Source of the DNA: Thuidium tamariscinum
Taxonomy: Eukaryota; Streptophyta; Bryopsida; Hypnales; Thuidiaceae
Reading direction: 5' to 3'
DNA: 64,000 nucleotides
NCBI GenBank assembly: GCA_947034885.2
Contig: OX344750.2
Location: 1,984,001 to 2,048,000, forward strand
Position 1 is the first letter of the stretch. The number at the start of each line of letters is the position of its first letter. Made by a program: the position numbers and the translations under genes. The notes under the pieces are model-generated. The model was not told where the DNA came from, made no database searches, and worked only from the letters and a program-made list of their open reading frames with translations. This document shows, piece by piece, positions 38,223-48,897 of this stretch.

Positions 38223-41079
38223 TCATTCTTCTTCCATAGGCTCATCCTCTTCAACATTGCGTTCATCCATTGCAAAGGCTGCCACTGATGCCTTAATGAT
38301 GCCAATTTGTAAGTTTGGAATTGACACTTTCGGTTTTCTTGTGTTTTCTTGAAAACGAGGCTTCCAAGCTGTTAGAATACAACCCGTACTTGACCATGTC
38401 GGCTTGATCACGGTGTCTTCCCGCCACACATTCCCTTGCTTCGTGTCCCATCCCTCATATGTATCCATATTAATGTGTCGATTTGAGGTAGGCGTCCAAT
38501 ATTGAATCTTGATCATATGCATATGCCCAGGATCTGGACTTGGAGCTGTAATGGCCCTAGTAAGCCAAAATGGTTTAGGGTCATCATTAGCGGGGCGTAC
38601 TGCAATAAAAGAACCTTCGTGTGTATCAGCATTAACACGAAATGAGGGACGCGGACGATCACGTCTTCGTCCAACAAACGGCACATCTTCAGCATCCTCC
38701 TCATGCAATGTGCCATCTCTTTGCATTCGATCTGTTTCGTCAGGGGCAATCCTGGAAGTCGGCCAAAATCCATCAAGTAATGCTTCACGGACTTGAAGAG
38801 GTGCATCCAGAGCCACTCGAACGCCTTTCCAATAATCTTCCAAGCCGCCATTCTTCCGCCTAAACTCTCCTGTGTAGTCATCATTTGTCATTTTCTTCCA
38901 ATATTCAACGAAACCGCTCAAACCCTTCTTTACGTCTAGAAGAGCCTTCATCGGTTCAGGAACTAGAGGTGGAGGACTACCAGTTGGCACTTTAGGAAGT
39001 CCATCTACAGTCTCAGACCACAATCTTATCCCCTTGCCACCCTCAGGCAACCACTTATCATCTGTAACCAAATGTTTATATTCCATCAAAGGCCATCCAT
39101 TAGAATCCTTGAAAAACTTGAATTGTTGGGATCTAGAATGACCCTCTAAAAAGTCTCCACCAGTGCCAAGGTATCCTTGCACAAATGCCTTAAAGTCAGG
39201 AACTTCTTCAATGAGATGAGGAATCACAGGGTGCTCTTCAATATCCATGAAAGACTTCATAAGCCTCGGAAGTGTGGGATAGTTATTTGTCTTCAATCGG
39301 GTGCTCCATCGACCAAAAAGAGCATCAATGTCTTCATGAGTGTGTCCCACAATGAGGAAATTGATGTACACTTCACGAAAAATGCCTTTGCATACTAGCA
39401 TGGAGCAAAAACCAAAAACATAACGGTTCTTGTTGTCACCTGAACAATTGTCAAGCTGCAATATTAGTACTGGAGGAAGAGGTTTAGCTGGAAGTGGTTC
39501 ATCCAAAGGTAGAAGGAGGGAGTCCAAACATGTTTCTGCTCCATTTAAAAGCGCCTTCGTCAAGGTAGATTGGTTATCTTCAATTGAAAATAACATGCGC
39601 GACGAATTCTTTGGCACTCCTTCTAAATCACGCAACAACCTTGCAATTGACCCAATGGTATGATTTGAATCTGTTGGATAAATGCCTAAACCATAGTGTG
39701 CATATCGTACATCACCATGCCCATGAGCAATCATACCTGTAACAGCTATAGGCATTTTCATGAAAGACTCCGTCACTTTGGTCTTATGGGAAAAGTGTGG
39801 TGAAGCGGTCTTCGAGTGATCCATCTTGTCATGAATGATGCACAACATGTTATCCGGCCTTCTTATAGATTCGTCCCGATTTCCATAGTAGTATTATCTA
39901 TGAGCCAATTGCCCTTGGTTATGTATTTCCTTCAGTTTTTCCCACTTAGATTTTGCCTCCTCCCCTACACAAGCGCTTTTCAATTGGTTGTATTTGTCAC
40001 ACAACCCACATCTAGCAAATGAATCTCCACGAGCCTTTGCAGCAAATTGAGGAAAAGAATCACGACGAATATTGCTCAAACCACTAGAAGAAATAGGTGG
40101 CAAATTGAAACTAGCATTGGTTTCATTGATTGTTTTCAATTGATCACTCCAACGAAACGAAGATGGAAGAACCATGGCAGTGACCTTTTCCCCAGACTCA
40201 AGTGTCCTTGTCTTGTGCGGCATCTTATCAGCATCCGACTCAATTAACTTCCGAAGTGTAGCAGTAGCTTGAAGAGTTTGAATACGAGGCTTCTTGCTTC
40301 CCAAATTCCCATGCACATCCGCTTGCTTCCCAGTTTTGGCTTTCTCTTTGTACCTATAGTACGTACATTTTGCAATCCCATGAATGATCCACCACGCAGT
40401 AGGACACACTTCTTTCTCTTTCAAGGTGATCCATTCTTTCCCACTAGCATCCTTGTGGATTTGCCTATGTACCTCCAGAAGTGTCTTGTTCCGAGCCTTA
40501 TAGTCATTCCCTCCATACAAATCAACTCGTATTGCTTGAAATTGTGCACGTGGAAAATGTTGTACACAACTCTTTTCACAACAATTGTTTGTAGAGACTG
40601 CTGTGACTGACTCCATAGTTAGAAGAAGTTCTTTCTTAGGAGGGACCTCAGAGTCAACTCTTACACGAGTTGTTTCATACGATCTAACCCCCTTTCGAAT
40701 TCTCTTGGGGGTCATAGCCGCATTGTACTTATATGTTTCATCATGGTCATACAAAGAAGCACCGTCGTGAAGGAACACTCTCCTAATGGGCCATGAACGT
40801 AGTGACCACATGTTTGCAGAGGAGAACAAATCTTCGTTCAAAGATTCCGCAATATGAATGGCAACTTGTTCATCACCAAGTGACTTCCCATTCTGGTCAA
40901 TGACCAACTCAGGGTCAATGTTTTGAATGACTCCCCTCGCAACATCCACCCCGTTTTCATTTTCGAGACGAACAGATTGCGTGACCTACTTTGCACGAGG
41001 GGTTCCCTCGCACAAACGAACATCCAGTGGAAGTACCGGGACTGGATTCACGAAGTCTTCTAGTCCATGATAATCCATT
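38223..41079 (-). pseudogene. DUF7869-like, probable RNase H-fold transposase; two in-frame stops
   Basis: One minus-strand exon starts one base before the ATG at 41078, directly after a TTGCAG acceptor. It stays open for 952 codons except for TAG at codon 31 (40986-40988) and TAA at 39894-39896. Across both breaks the protein reads on smoothly (CEGTPRAK-stop-VTQSVRLENE; QLAHR-stop-YYYGNRDE). The core has IIHDKMDHSKTASPH, LQLDNCSGDNKNRYVFGF and FLIVGHTHEDIDALFGRWS, an Asp/Asp/acidic pattern I associate with DUF7869-type proteins and suggest is a DDE-like transposase fold. Cys pairs (CCEKSCVQHF; RCGLCDKY) may bind zinc. The C terminus is acidic. The single 5' leader intron (41080-42254) holds eight copies of the 19-bp palindrome shared with the ParB-like locus. 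The function assignment is inference. The stops may be real decay or assembly errors. Confidence 0.7.
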
Positions 41080-41110
41080 CTGCAACTAACACGCCACCAA
41101 TCAAAAAGTG

Positions 41111-42065
41111 TATCATCGAGTCAATGATAACAAATAAAAATATAAATCCCGTTCATTGTAAAACCATATAATGATGTTTAAGGAATCCAGAACTGAATAC
41201 AGATATCCGTTTCCCAGTGAAGTACGGACCATTGACAGGATGATATCTATTCATACTTTCAGGGCTGAACAGAGCCAAGAACCAACAAAAATTTATATAT
41301 ATACATCTAGGACAGTTATCCTCGAATCGATGATAACCTTGACAGCGTAGGTCTTCTGTAATATGAGAGAAGGAAACTACAACTGATAGTGATCCTGATG
41401 ATGATCATGGACAAGTTCCCATTCTACAGAACAAACACGCATGTATATTCAGTTAGATATTGACATTACCCTCAAATTGAGGGTAATCGTTAAGTTCGTA
41501 CAATGTAGGAGTTAGTCAAGGTTTACGATCACTTCTTTATGAAAGAATTATCAGAGTAAATAATGGCAACAGGAATTACAACTTCAACAGTTGTCTTTGA
41601 GTCGACGATAACTCATACAAATAGAGAACAAACCCCAGCTGAACCGCAAGCCCAACTCCATGTCACATTCTTCAAACAAAATTGTCCATTACCATTGCAC
41701 ACCCCCTATATCAATAAGTTACTCCATAGAAGACATATCCTCGACTCGAGGATAACTGCTACATAAATTCAGGAAAGGAATTACAAATGTTAGATCTATC
41801 CATCCCCCAAAATTGTCCATTACCATTGTACACACCCTATATCAATAAGTTACTCCATAGAAGACATATCCTCGACTCGAGGATAACTGCTACATAAATT
41901 CAGGAAAGGCATTACAAATGTTAAATCTATCCATTCCCATCTTCACCTTCAGGATTCTATTATAAGTCCTGGATATTCTAGAACAAGACATTGAATTACT
42001 TATATTAATCTTCCATTATCATCGAGTCGACGATATCGATGACTGTTATCATCGACTCGATGATA
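41111..42065. repeat. Cluster of eight 19-bp palindromes in the leader intron of the DUF7869-like gene
   Basis: Copies lie at 41111-41129, 41317-41335, 41467-41485 (diverged: TACCCTCAAATTGAGGGTA, still palindromic), 41592-41610, 41736-41754, 41867-41885 (both TATCCTCGACTCGAGGATA), 42017-42035 and 42047-42065 (TATCATCGACTCGATGATA). Half-site consensus is TATCNTCGA, with one spacer base. The same motif clusters at 48.6-56.8 kb and was not seen elsewhere in the window. Confidence 0.92.
41681..41938. repeat. 131-bp tandem duplication, one palindrome per unit
   Basis: Unit 1 starts at 41681 and unit 2 at 41812 (ATTGTCCATTACCATTG...). They are nearly identical, and each contains one perfect TATCCTCGACTCGAGGATA. 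Palindrome number in the intron was therefore raised by segmental duplication. Confidence 0.9.
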
Positions 42066-42254
42066 ATGATATATGACATATCCCGCAATTTCCGGCGAAT
42101 AATTCGGATGCTCCCCGAGACGACAACTCCATCAACAGCTCCATCGAAGTAACAAACAATAGCAAAACACAACATCTGAATGAATACATATTCTTTGAAA
42201 ACAATGATGTGCACAGAATAATGAGTCAAAGAAGAGATTCATACATAACATTAC

Positions 42255-42480
42255 CTGCTAAGCAGAATGGTGATGTTCGAAATGATGCACAGAAATACCA
42301 ATTGACGACAATGTACTTGGTAGAACACCTCCAATAAGTCCAAATAAGATGCAGAAGCGAATGCTAGACTAAGAGGAGGAAACGATGTGCGTAAGCAATA
42401 CAAGAGCACACACTGAATTGTTTGCGGTACACAAAATGAGTGAGAAGAGAAGAGAACGGAGCTTCAAGATAGGGAAGGCG
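42255..42480 (-). other. Putative noncoding first exon of the DUF7869-like gene
   Basis: A GCAG/GTAATG donor at 42254 on the minus strand pairs with the acceptor before the ATG at 41078. This predicts a leader exon upstream, ending at 42255. Its 5' limit is a guess based on the E2F-like sites and GC-rich patch at 42478-42540. Confidence 0.35.
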
Positions 42481-42495
42481 GGAAAAATTGGCGCG
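42478..42495 (-). promoter_or_regulatory. E2F-like sites in the putative promoter of the DUF7869-like gene
   Basis: Read on the minus strand, 42485-42478 is TTTCCCGC, an exact match to the E2F consensus TTTSSCGC. The plus strand at 42487-42495 is ATTGGCGCG, one mismatch from the same consensus. E2F sites in plants drive G1/S genes. The match is by eye only. Confidence 0.4.
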
Positions 42496-42599
42496 TATAG
42501 GGCGATATTCAAATGTGACCAAATACGCGCCCTTGACCAGAAGTGTCTAGGCAAGTGCCACAGAAATTTAGGCGATGCTTCTTGACAACTTTTGTACAC

Positions 42600-44150
42600 C
42601 AAAAACTGGTATAAAGTTAACTAATACTGCAATTCATTGTTTCCAAAGCCCAAGTTTCCGGCATCACTTTCTCGGCTCACTATTTTATGACCTATCACTA
42701 TTGTCCAATGTAAAATGAATCGGTTGACTTTTGGCCTCTTCCCACTGGATTTTAGAATTTCCAAGTCAGCCATAAATACGCACTGTCCAAGCCTATTAGG
42801 GGATTACAGTAGTGCTGGCTTACTCTCACACGTGCGCTTTTTTTATAGTTCAGGCTCTGCCTTCCCGCTATAGGGTTCCGCTTCCACCGTTAAGGTTTCA
42901 GCTCCAGTTTTAGAGTTTAGGCTTCTAATTCTGGATTTCAAGCTTTACATTTCCGAGGATGGTTAAATTCCAAGGTTTGGAATACAGAAATTCACCAAAG
43001 ATGTGCCTAAACCCTAAAAATTTAAGATAAATTCTTTGCAACTAAAATAATCATTTTATTTATGGTATTCAAATTCAGTAGTCCATTCAAACTTCTATAA
43101 GTAACTTCTTTCATTGTCCATCTTAGGCATACAAATCTTACTGTTTTAAAATATTGAATTGCGATATTGATCTTAAGAATGTAGAATGTTAAATTCTTTC
43201 ACAATATTTACTTCCTCTAGTATTGAGTGGTTCAATTTAATACGCTTCAGATAATTTGAAATCCTATAGAAATCTAGATTGTACAAGTTCATATAGAAAA
43301 AATGTAGGTATGTATTTCATTCTCAAAATCCATCTTCGTATTTGCATATGGCACATCAAATGCAACTTCCTCTTTCAAGTAGTTACTAGTAAAACTATAA
43401 CTAAAAACAGAAAATCTATTTTTTTTCTATAAAGACTTCTACACACTTACCAATTCATAGAATCAGTGGTGCCCTCAAGCATCCCGTACTTTATCCTACA
43501 ACCATCATCGAATTTACTTTTTGTACTCAGTAAATGAGTAAAAATGTGTTAATATTATTACACAATATTGCACTTGATGTCTTCATAGTATTTGTAAAAA
43601 AACTATAATAACCTCGAACTCATAACTTCTTCTTTGTTATTGAATTAAAAATAAAGTAAATAATGGTCTCTTTCATTTTCATCCATGAACAGAGATACAG
43701 GAAGCGCCATCTTGAAAAAAAATTTACATCACAAAAAACTTGTAACTTTTCTTCGAAGAAAATAGATTTCGCATCCCTAGGTATGCAACTCCCATATTAT
43801 AAGGCCTTGATTATATTCATCACATTTAATGCATTTTAATCTATTATCAAAGTATATAATTTGTCTTAATGTAGGAAATTCTTCTAACCCTTTTAACAAG
43901 GAATCCAAAATTGAAATTATATAGGTAAAATAAATATTTTTGAAGGCAATAATAGCATTAAAAACCAAATTATATGAGTTTTGTTAATACATGTATCATA
44001 GACCGAGCTACTCAACTTTTGGGCTTTTTAATAAAAATTTAATTTTAATTGGAGAAAACTTTTGGTATGGACTTTTAAAAACCATGCATAGGTGTTCTAA
44101 TTCCTCATATATATTGTGAATTTTTTTTTCTATCCTCCTATGAAGATAAG
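42600..44150. other. AT-rich intergenic, nothing recognised
   Basis: No gene. Near 42840-42980 a loose series of AGGNTTC / GGCTTC-like phrases gives the look of a decayed short-unit repeat. Confidence 0.4.
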
Positions 44151-44189
44151 CTGTTTGTTTGTTTGTTTGTTTGGATGTTTGTTTGTTAC

Positions 44190-44640
44190 GTTGAGATCTC
44201 ACGGACCGTGGGTCCCCCGGGTGTGTGTTTGGTACCGTTGGAAAGCCCTCGGCGAGGAGGGGTGCACGGGCTTTGATTCATGGTGTTCCAACCTACGGCA
44301 TGAAAGTTATTGAATTTTGAAGTTTCTATATGTTACATTGAGATCTACCGGACCGTGAGTCCCCCGGGTGCATGTTTGGTATCATCGGAAAGCCCTCGGC
44401 GAGGAGGGGTGCACGGGCTTTGATTCATGGTGTTCCAACCTACGGCATGGAAGTTATTGAATTTTGAAGTTTCTATACATTAAAAAAATTTAGGTCTCTC
44501 GGACCGTGAGTCCCCCGGGTGCGTGTTTGGTACCGTCGGAAAGCCCTTGGTGAGGAGGGGTGCACAAGCTTTAATTGATGGTGTTCCAACCTACGACATG
44601 AAAGTTGTTGAATTTTGAAGTTTCTATACATTAAAAAAAT
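44190..44640. repeat. Three tandem copies of a 147-151-bp unit
   Basis: The phrase GGACCGTG-GTCCCCCGGGTG recurs at 44203, 44350 and 44501. It is followed each time by GGAAAGCCC, GGCGAGGAGGGGTGCACG (or a close variant), ATGGTGTTCCAACCTACG and GAATTTTGAAGTTTCTATA. The units are far more GC-rich than their surroundings. A (GTTT)n run (44153-44186) precedes them. Confidence 0.9.
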
Positions 44641-44671
44641 TAGAAAATTATTTCTTTTCTTTTCTTTTAGA

Positions 44672-44698
44672 CCGTGGCAACGGCACGGGCCACCCTAG
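44672..44698 (+). mobile_element. Possible Helitron 3' terminus
   Basis: CCGTGGCAACGGCACGG can form a short GC-rich hairpin (CCGTG/CACGG). It is followed six bases later by CTAG and then T, the pattern of a Helitron 3' end (hairpin, CTRR, insertion before T). The tandem array just upstream would be internal to it. No 5' TC end or Rep/helicase coding sequence was identified, so this is tentative. Confidence 0.35.
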
Positions 44699-44926
44699 TA
44701 ATGTATCTAATGGAACTTTTTCTACATATAATTTTCTTTTAATTTGGCCTTCACCTAAATTTTTGGTTATTTTAATTTCATATAATTTTAACAAAAGCCA
44801 TGCTCTAAGCCATTTTCATGTCGATGAACCCTGTATATAATACAAGAGTTGCGTACCCAGATTCACATCTACCAAACTATAAAATAGAAATGGATATACA
44901 AAATTAAAAGTGAAAACCTAAAAAAA

Positions 44927-45375
44927 CTTGTGCATGTTTTTTTTGGTCTTTCTTTCACATGAAATTGGAGACATTGCACGCTTTTTTGAATTTGTACAAA
45001 ATGGTAGGGTTGGGCCTTTTTTTTTAAGTGCACACGGAATTGGACACCAATCCCGTTGCAAATCACAAATTCCTCATGGATTCTCATAGAGTGGGCCCAT
45101 TCCAACTTGTGCATGCTTTTTTTGGTCTTTCCTTCACGTGAAATTGGAGACATTACACGCTTGTTTCAATTTGTACAAAATGGCAGGGTTGGGCCTTTTT
45201 TTGAAGTGCACACGGAATTGGACACGAATTCCGTTGCAAATCACAAATTCCTCATGGATTCTCATAGAGTGGGCCCATTCCAACTTCTGCATATTTTTTT
45301 GGTCTTTCCTTCATGTCAAATTGGAGACATTGCACGCTTGTTTCAATTTGTACAAAATGGCAGGGCAAGACTTTC
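44927..45375. repeat. 2.5 tandem copies of a 178-179-bp unit
   Basis: Units start at 44927, 45106 and 45284, with shared blocks TTTTTTTGGTCTTTC, GAAATTGGAGACATT, TTTGTACAAAATGG and CACAAATTCCTCATGG. Long frames on both strands across it have no stops because the unit is repeated. They are not accepted as genes. Confidence 0.9.
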
Positions 45376-45593
45376 TTTGCTGAATATATTAGAGTTGTAT
45401 ACTATTTTTTAAGAGATATGAGTGTACATTTGTTTAGGATTAATTTGGAAATGGAATGATCTTCGGAAATCTACATTTTAGGCACAAGATTTTTGTACCG
45501 TGCATTTGTGATTGGATGTGTTTTGTGAGCTATTCTGAAGTATAAATTTTAAGAGAGTTTTTTATGAATATGTGATCATTGTACACTTCTGAT

Positions 45594-45966
45594 CAGGGTT
45601 GTTTTGTCGAACATATTTTTGGGTTTGGGTGTCGTGTACGATGTCCAATGTCGAGTGTCACGGTGACAACTTGTTACGAAGGGCGTCCCACCTCGTCGCG
45701 AAAGTCCATTTTCAGCAGCTCAAAAAAATGAAAATCTTACTATTACTATGAACCTAAATGAAGAATGTAATATGTATTCATAAAATTGAAACACTTAATT
45801 GAAACACTTAATTGAAACCCAACTTATATATGTCAAAATTTTTAATTTCTAATGATTTATTTTAAGTCAACTTGATTTTTAGTCAATGAGACGTCACAAG
45901 GGCTCTACTAGACGTTGCGTGACGTCTGTCTGTCGCGATGTCCCAATGTCTGGCAGAACAACCCTG
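45594..45966. mobile_element. hAT-type MITE with perfect 8-bp target duplication
   Basis: The termini CAGGGTTGTTTTGTCGAACA and its inverse (TGTCTGGCAGAACAACCCTG) pair over about 20 bp, with 10 perfect at the tip. The element is flanked by identical CTTCTGAT at 45586-45593 and 45967-45974. The CAGGG start and 8-bp duplication are diagnostic of hAT elements. At 373 bp it is nonautonomous. GTCG/CGAC-rich subterminal repeats are visible inside. Confidence 0.93.
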
Positions 45967-46275
45967 CTTCTGATCTAGTAGTAAACAACGTTTAAAGTAA
46001 ATAATAGAAAGAAAAGTTACATTGAAGTTCCTCAAAAAATACATTCAAGGTGATCTATATAGAGATAATAGATATACTACAATGTTACTTGTAATGGATA
46101 ATTATACTTTTATAGCCTTTAAACCTTTAATCATGAGACAAATTGTAATCCATGATTTTCAAAATCAAAGTTAAATTTGTAAGGGAAACTTTAAGAATAT
46201 TAATTATTTATGCCCGTAAATTTGAAGAGCTACAATTTAGATTCGAAGCTCTAAAATGACAACATTCAAGTACTT

Positions 46276-46545
46276 TATGGATTAAACTAATATTTATTCA
46301 TAGGTCATAGAAGATCTTCTTTTAGACTTTGATTATTTAATAAATGTTAATTTTTCCTATTTGTAGCAATACCTACTAAGTAACTTTGATTAACATCAAA
46401 GGAAGTACCCTATGGATTAAACTAATATTTATTCATAGGTCATAGAAGATCTTCTTTTAGACTTTGATTATTTAATAAATGTTAATTTTTCCTATTTGTA
46501 GCAATACCTACTAAGTAACTTTGATTAACATAAAAGAAAGTACCC
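46276..46545. repeat. 135-bp tandem duplication
   Basis: Two nearly identical units start at 46276 and 46411 (TATGGATTAAACTAATATTT ...), ending in GATTAACAT-AAAG-AAGTACCC. Noncoding. Confidence 0.92.
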
Positions 46546-47031
46546 TAAACCCTAGAAATTTTTGTACTTGTATAGGTTAGATGCTTCAGAGGACTGTAAG
46601 ATTAGTCCATCACATTTTTACAAATTTTGATTGAAATTTTGGCAACAACATCCGCATTATAGAAGCAAATAGGAATTTCTTAGCTGTCCATACAATATTA
46701 CTTTTCAAATGCAAGAGAAAAGGCATTTCATTTCAAACGATACATTTTTACTTTAAGGTGCCGTAAAAAGAGAGATTGGGTATAAGTTAATAAGAATCGT
46801 GGTTAAAAATATCTAATTCTTTTCTTATTTGGTGGAGATAGCTGAAATGTTTAGATGAATTACACTTTTTGAAATTTACATACTTTCTTGGGTACTAGTT
46901 TCCAATGTAAAGCCAACTTCAAAATTTTGGCTATGTCATTGCAACATTTCAAAACACTTCAACATCCGCCTTTTGCCTCGAAAGAGTGTATTTCTTTTGT
47001 CCCAAATATTGTAGTTGTTCTTCAAATAATG

Positions 47032-47316
47032 CAGTTGGCGCTCTATATTGTGCTATGTATTTCCACTTTGGATTAGAAAAAATTATTTTTCTAAAGAAGA
47101 CAATAAAGTAGTCTGAGAATTTTGATTATAACAATAGACAATTTTGAAATGATGTAAAATATTAGGTGAATTAGACTATTTCAGTTGGCTCTCTGTTTTT
47201 TGCTATGTGTTTCCAGTTTGGATTAGAAAAAATGATTTGTCTAAGGAAGAGATTAAAAGTAGTTTGAGAATTTTGCTTTTACCAGTAGATAATTTTGAAA
47301 TGATGTAAAGTATAGC
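47032..47316. repeat. 150-bp tandem duplication, diverged
   Basis: Units start at 47032 and 47182 (CAGTTGGC-CTCT). Shared blocks are GCTATGT-TTTCCA-TTTGG, TTAGAAAAAAT and AATTTTGAAATGATGTAAA. They are about 85-90% similar by eye. Confidence 0.85.
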
Positions 47317-47390
47317 CTATTTTGGATGAAAAAGACACTATACATCCATGCTTTGGTGCATGAAGCAGGTTCGGCAGGGTAGTAGGTTCG

Positions 47391-47969
47391 GTGATCCACA
47401 ACCCCGGACCTCTGCTTCGGCTTGGTGTTTGGCGGCTCGGGGGAGGTCTGCTGGCAGCTCGGGGGAGGTTTGGTGCATCTTCTTCCTCCGACGAATGCAC
47501 GCGCACAGTGTGTGCATTTTTTTTTGAACTTGCTGCAGGTTTAGGGTGCTTTCGTGTCTTTGCGTGTTCCGCGAGTTTTGTTGTGGTTCTTCTCGTGAGG
47601 TGGGGCGCCCGGGAGTATTGGTTTGAAGCGCCACTATTGAGATCGTCTCTGTCTCGCGAGGTGGGCAGTTTAAACTGCTATTTAGGCCCGAGCTCTCATC
47701 CAGGGAGCTCACTTGTCTTCATTCATGGAGCTTCTAGTTTGCGCTCGCAGTGCGTCTTGGAGCTTGGGGAGGGCGCTTCGCACCCGCACGTAGGGTGTTG
47801 GTGTTTTGTTGGAGGGGTCGAATTGAGATTGAGGAATTGCAATTGCAGCTTGGAGTGCATTGCGGAGCTCCTAGGGTTTTGGAGCGGCTTCTGTTTCTGT
47901 GACGCGAGCGGGTGACTTTGGCTTCGAGCTGGTTTCTTTCTTGCGCCCGAGAAAGGGTTTTCTGTACAG
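47391..47969 (+). promoter_or_regulatory. GC-rich promoter and probable noncoding first exon of the ParB-like gene
   Basis: GC jumps at about 47.35 kb. A TGTACAG/GTGATT donor at 47969 pairs well with the CTTGCAG acceptor directly before the ATG at 49753, giving a 1.78-kb leader intron. The frame of 174 codons on the plus strand (47391-47915) has no motif and is explained by GC. TAGGGTTTAGGGTTTA (telo-box-like, 48241-48256) lies just inside the intron. Confidence 0.4.
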
Positions 47970-48583
47970 GTGATTTCTTCGTGCTTTGTGTTTCGAATTT
48001 CATTGTTGTTTCACATTCTGTATTGCTTGACTGAGTTGACTCGGCAGCCTTGCAGCCATTGTTGAAGTCGAAATGTTGTGTGTCCGTTGCGATGGGATTC
48101 GTTCCAATTCTGGAATTCCTGCCCTGCCTCATTGCGTGGGAATTATTGCAACATTTGGTTGCAACATGTGTTGCTGGTCAAGGGTAGCAGTCTAGTCCTT
48201 GCTTTTAGAGGTTATTGCGTAATTCTGGAGGAATTCTGTGTAGGGTTTAGGGTTTAGCGGAACTTCAAGAAATTGAATCCACTGACTAATCCTTTGAGCT
48301 TTTCAGGTTTTCTGCGGTGTAGTCGACACTTGTGCGTGCACCTGCTTTTGAATTTGAGAAGGATTTTGCAGCAATTTTCACTCTAAGTAACGTATTCCAA
48401 AACGTTTCACTGACTCTATATATTAGGGATTTAGGATTTAGGTCTGATTTTTTGTCTTTGTTTCTACTACAAATTAGGGTTTAGGCACGGGTTTCCCAGA
48501 CTATTCTATTCTATGAAGGAACAAAACTGCATAATTTTCATGCGATTAGGGTTCACAATACGGAATCCCAGTTATTATCAATC

Positions 48584-48897
48584 AAATGATAATATTAGAG
48601 GGAGCTAAATTATAAAAATAGGTGATAGAGGAAGTTATCCTCGACCCGACGATACAAGCAGAGCTAAATACCATGGAAATGCATCATACAAAGTAGTTAT
48701 CGTCGAGTCAAGGATACTATCATAACGCAGTGATCAGTAAAATGATAATATTAGAGGGAGCTAAATTATATAAATAGGTGATAGAGGAAGTTATCCTCGA
48801 CCCGACGATACAAGCAGAGCTAAAATACCACGGAAATGCATCATACAAAGTAGTTATCGTCGGGTCGAGGATACTATCCAAACGCAGTGATCAGTAA
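48584..48897. repeat. 156-bp tandem duplication, two palindromes per unit
   Basis: Units start at 48584 and 48740 (AAATGATAATATTAGAGGG). Each holds TATCCTCGACCCGACGATA and, about 62 bp later, a second palindrome. In unit 2 that second copy is TATCGTCGGGTCGAGGATA, the exact reverse complement of the first. In unit 1 it has changed to TATCGTCGAGTCAAGGATA. Confidence 0.92.

Noticed and set aside
44869-45412. Frames repeating an ITNSSWILIEWAHS-like peptide
   Set aside because: They arise from a 178-bp tandem DNA repeat. Both strands are open and flanks are intergenic.
47391-48132. A 174-codon plus frame and a 132-codon minus frame
   Set aside because: Same explanation: a GC-rich leader or first exon. 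The encoded peptides have no recognisable fold or repeat.
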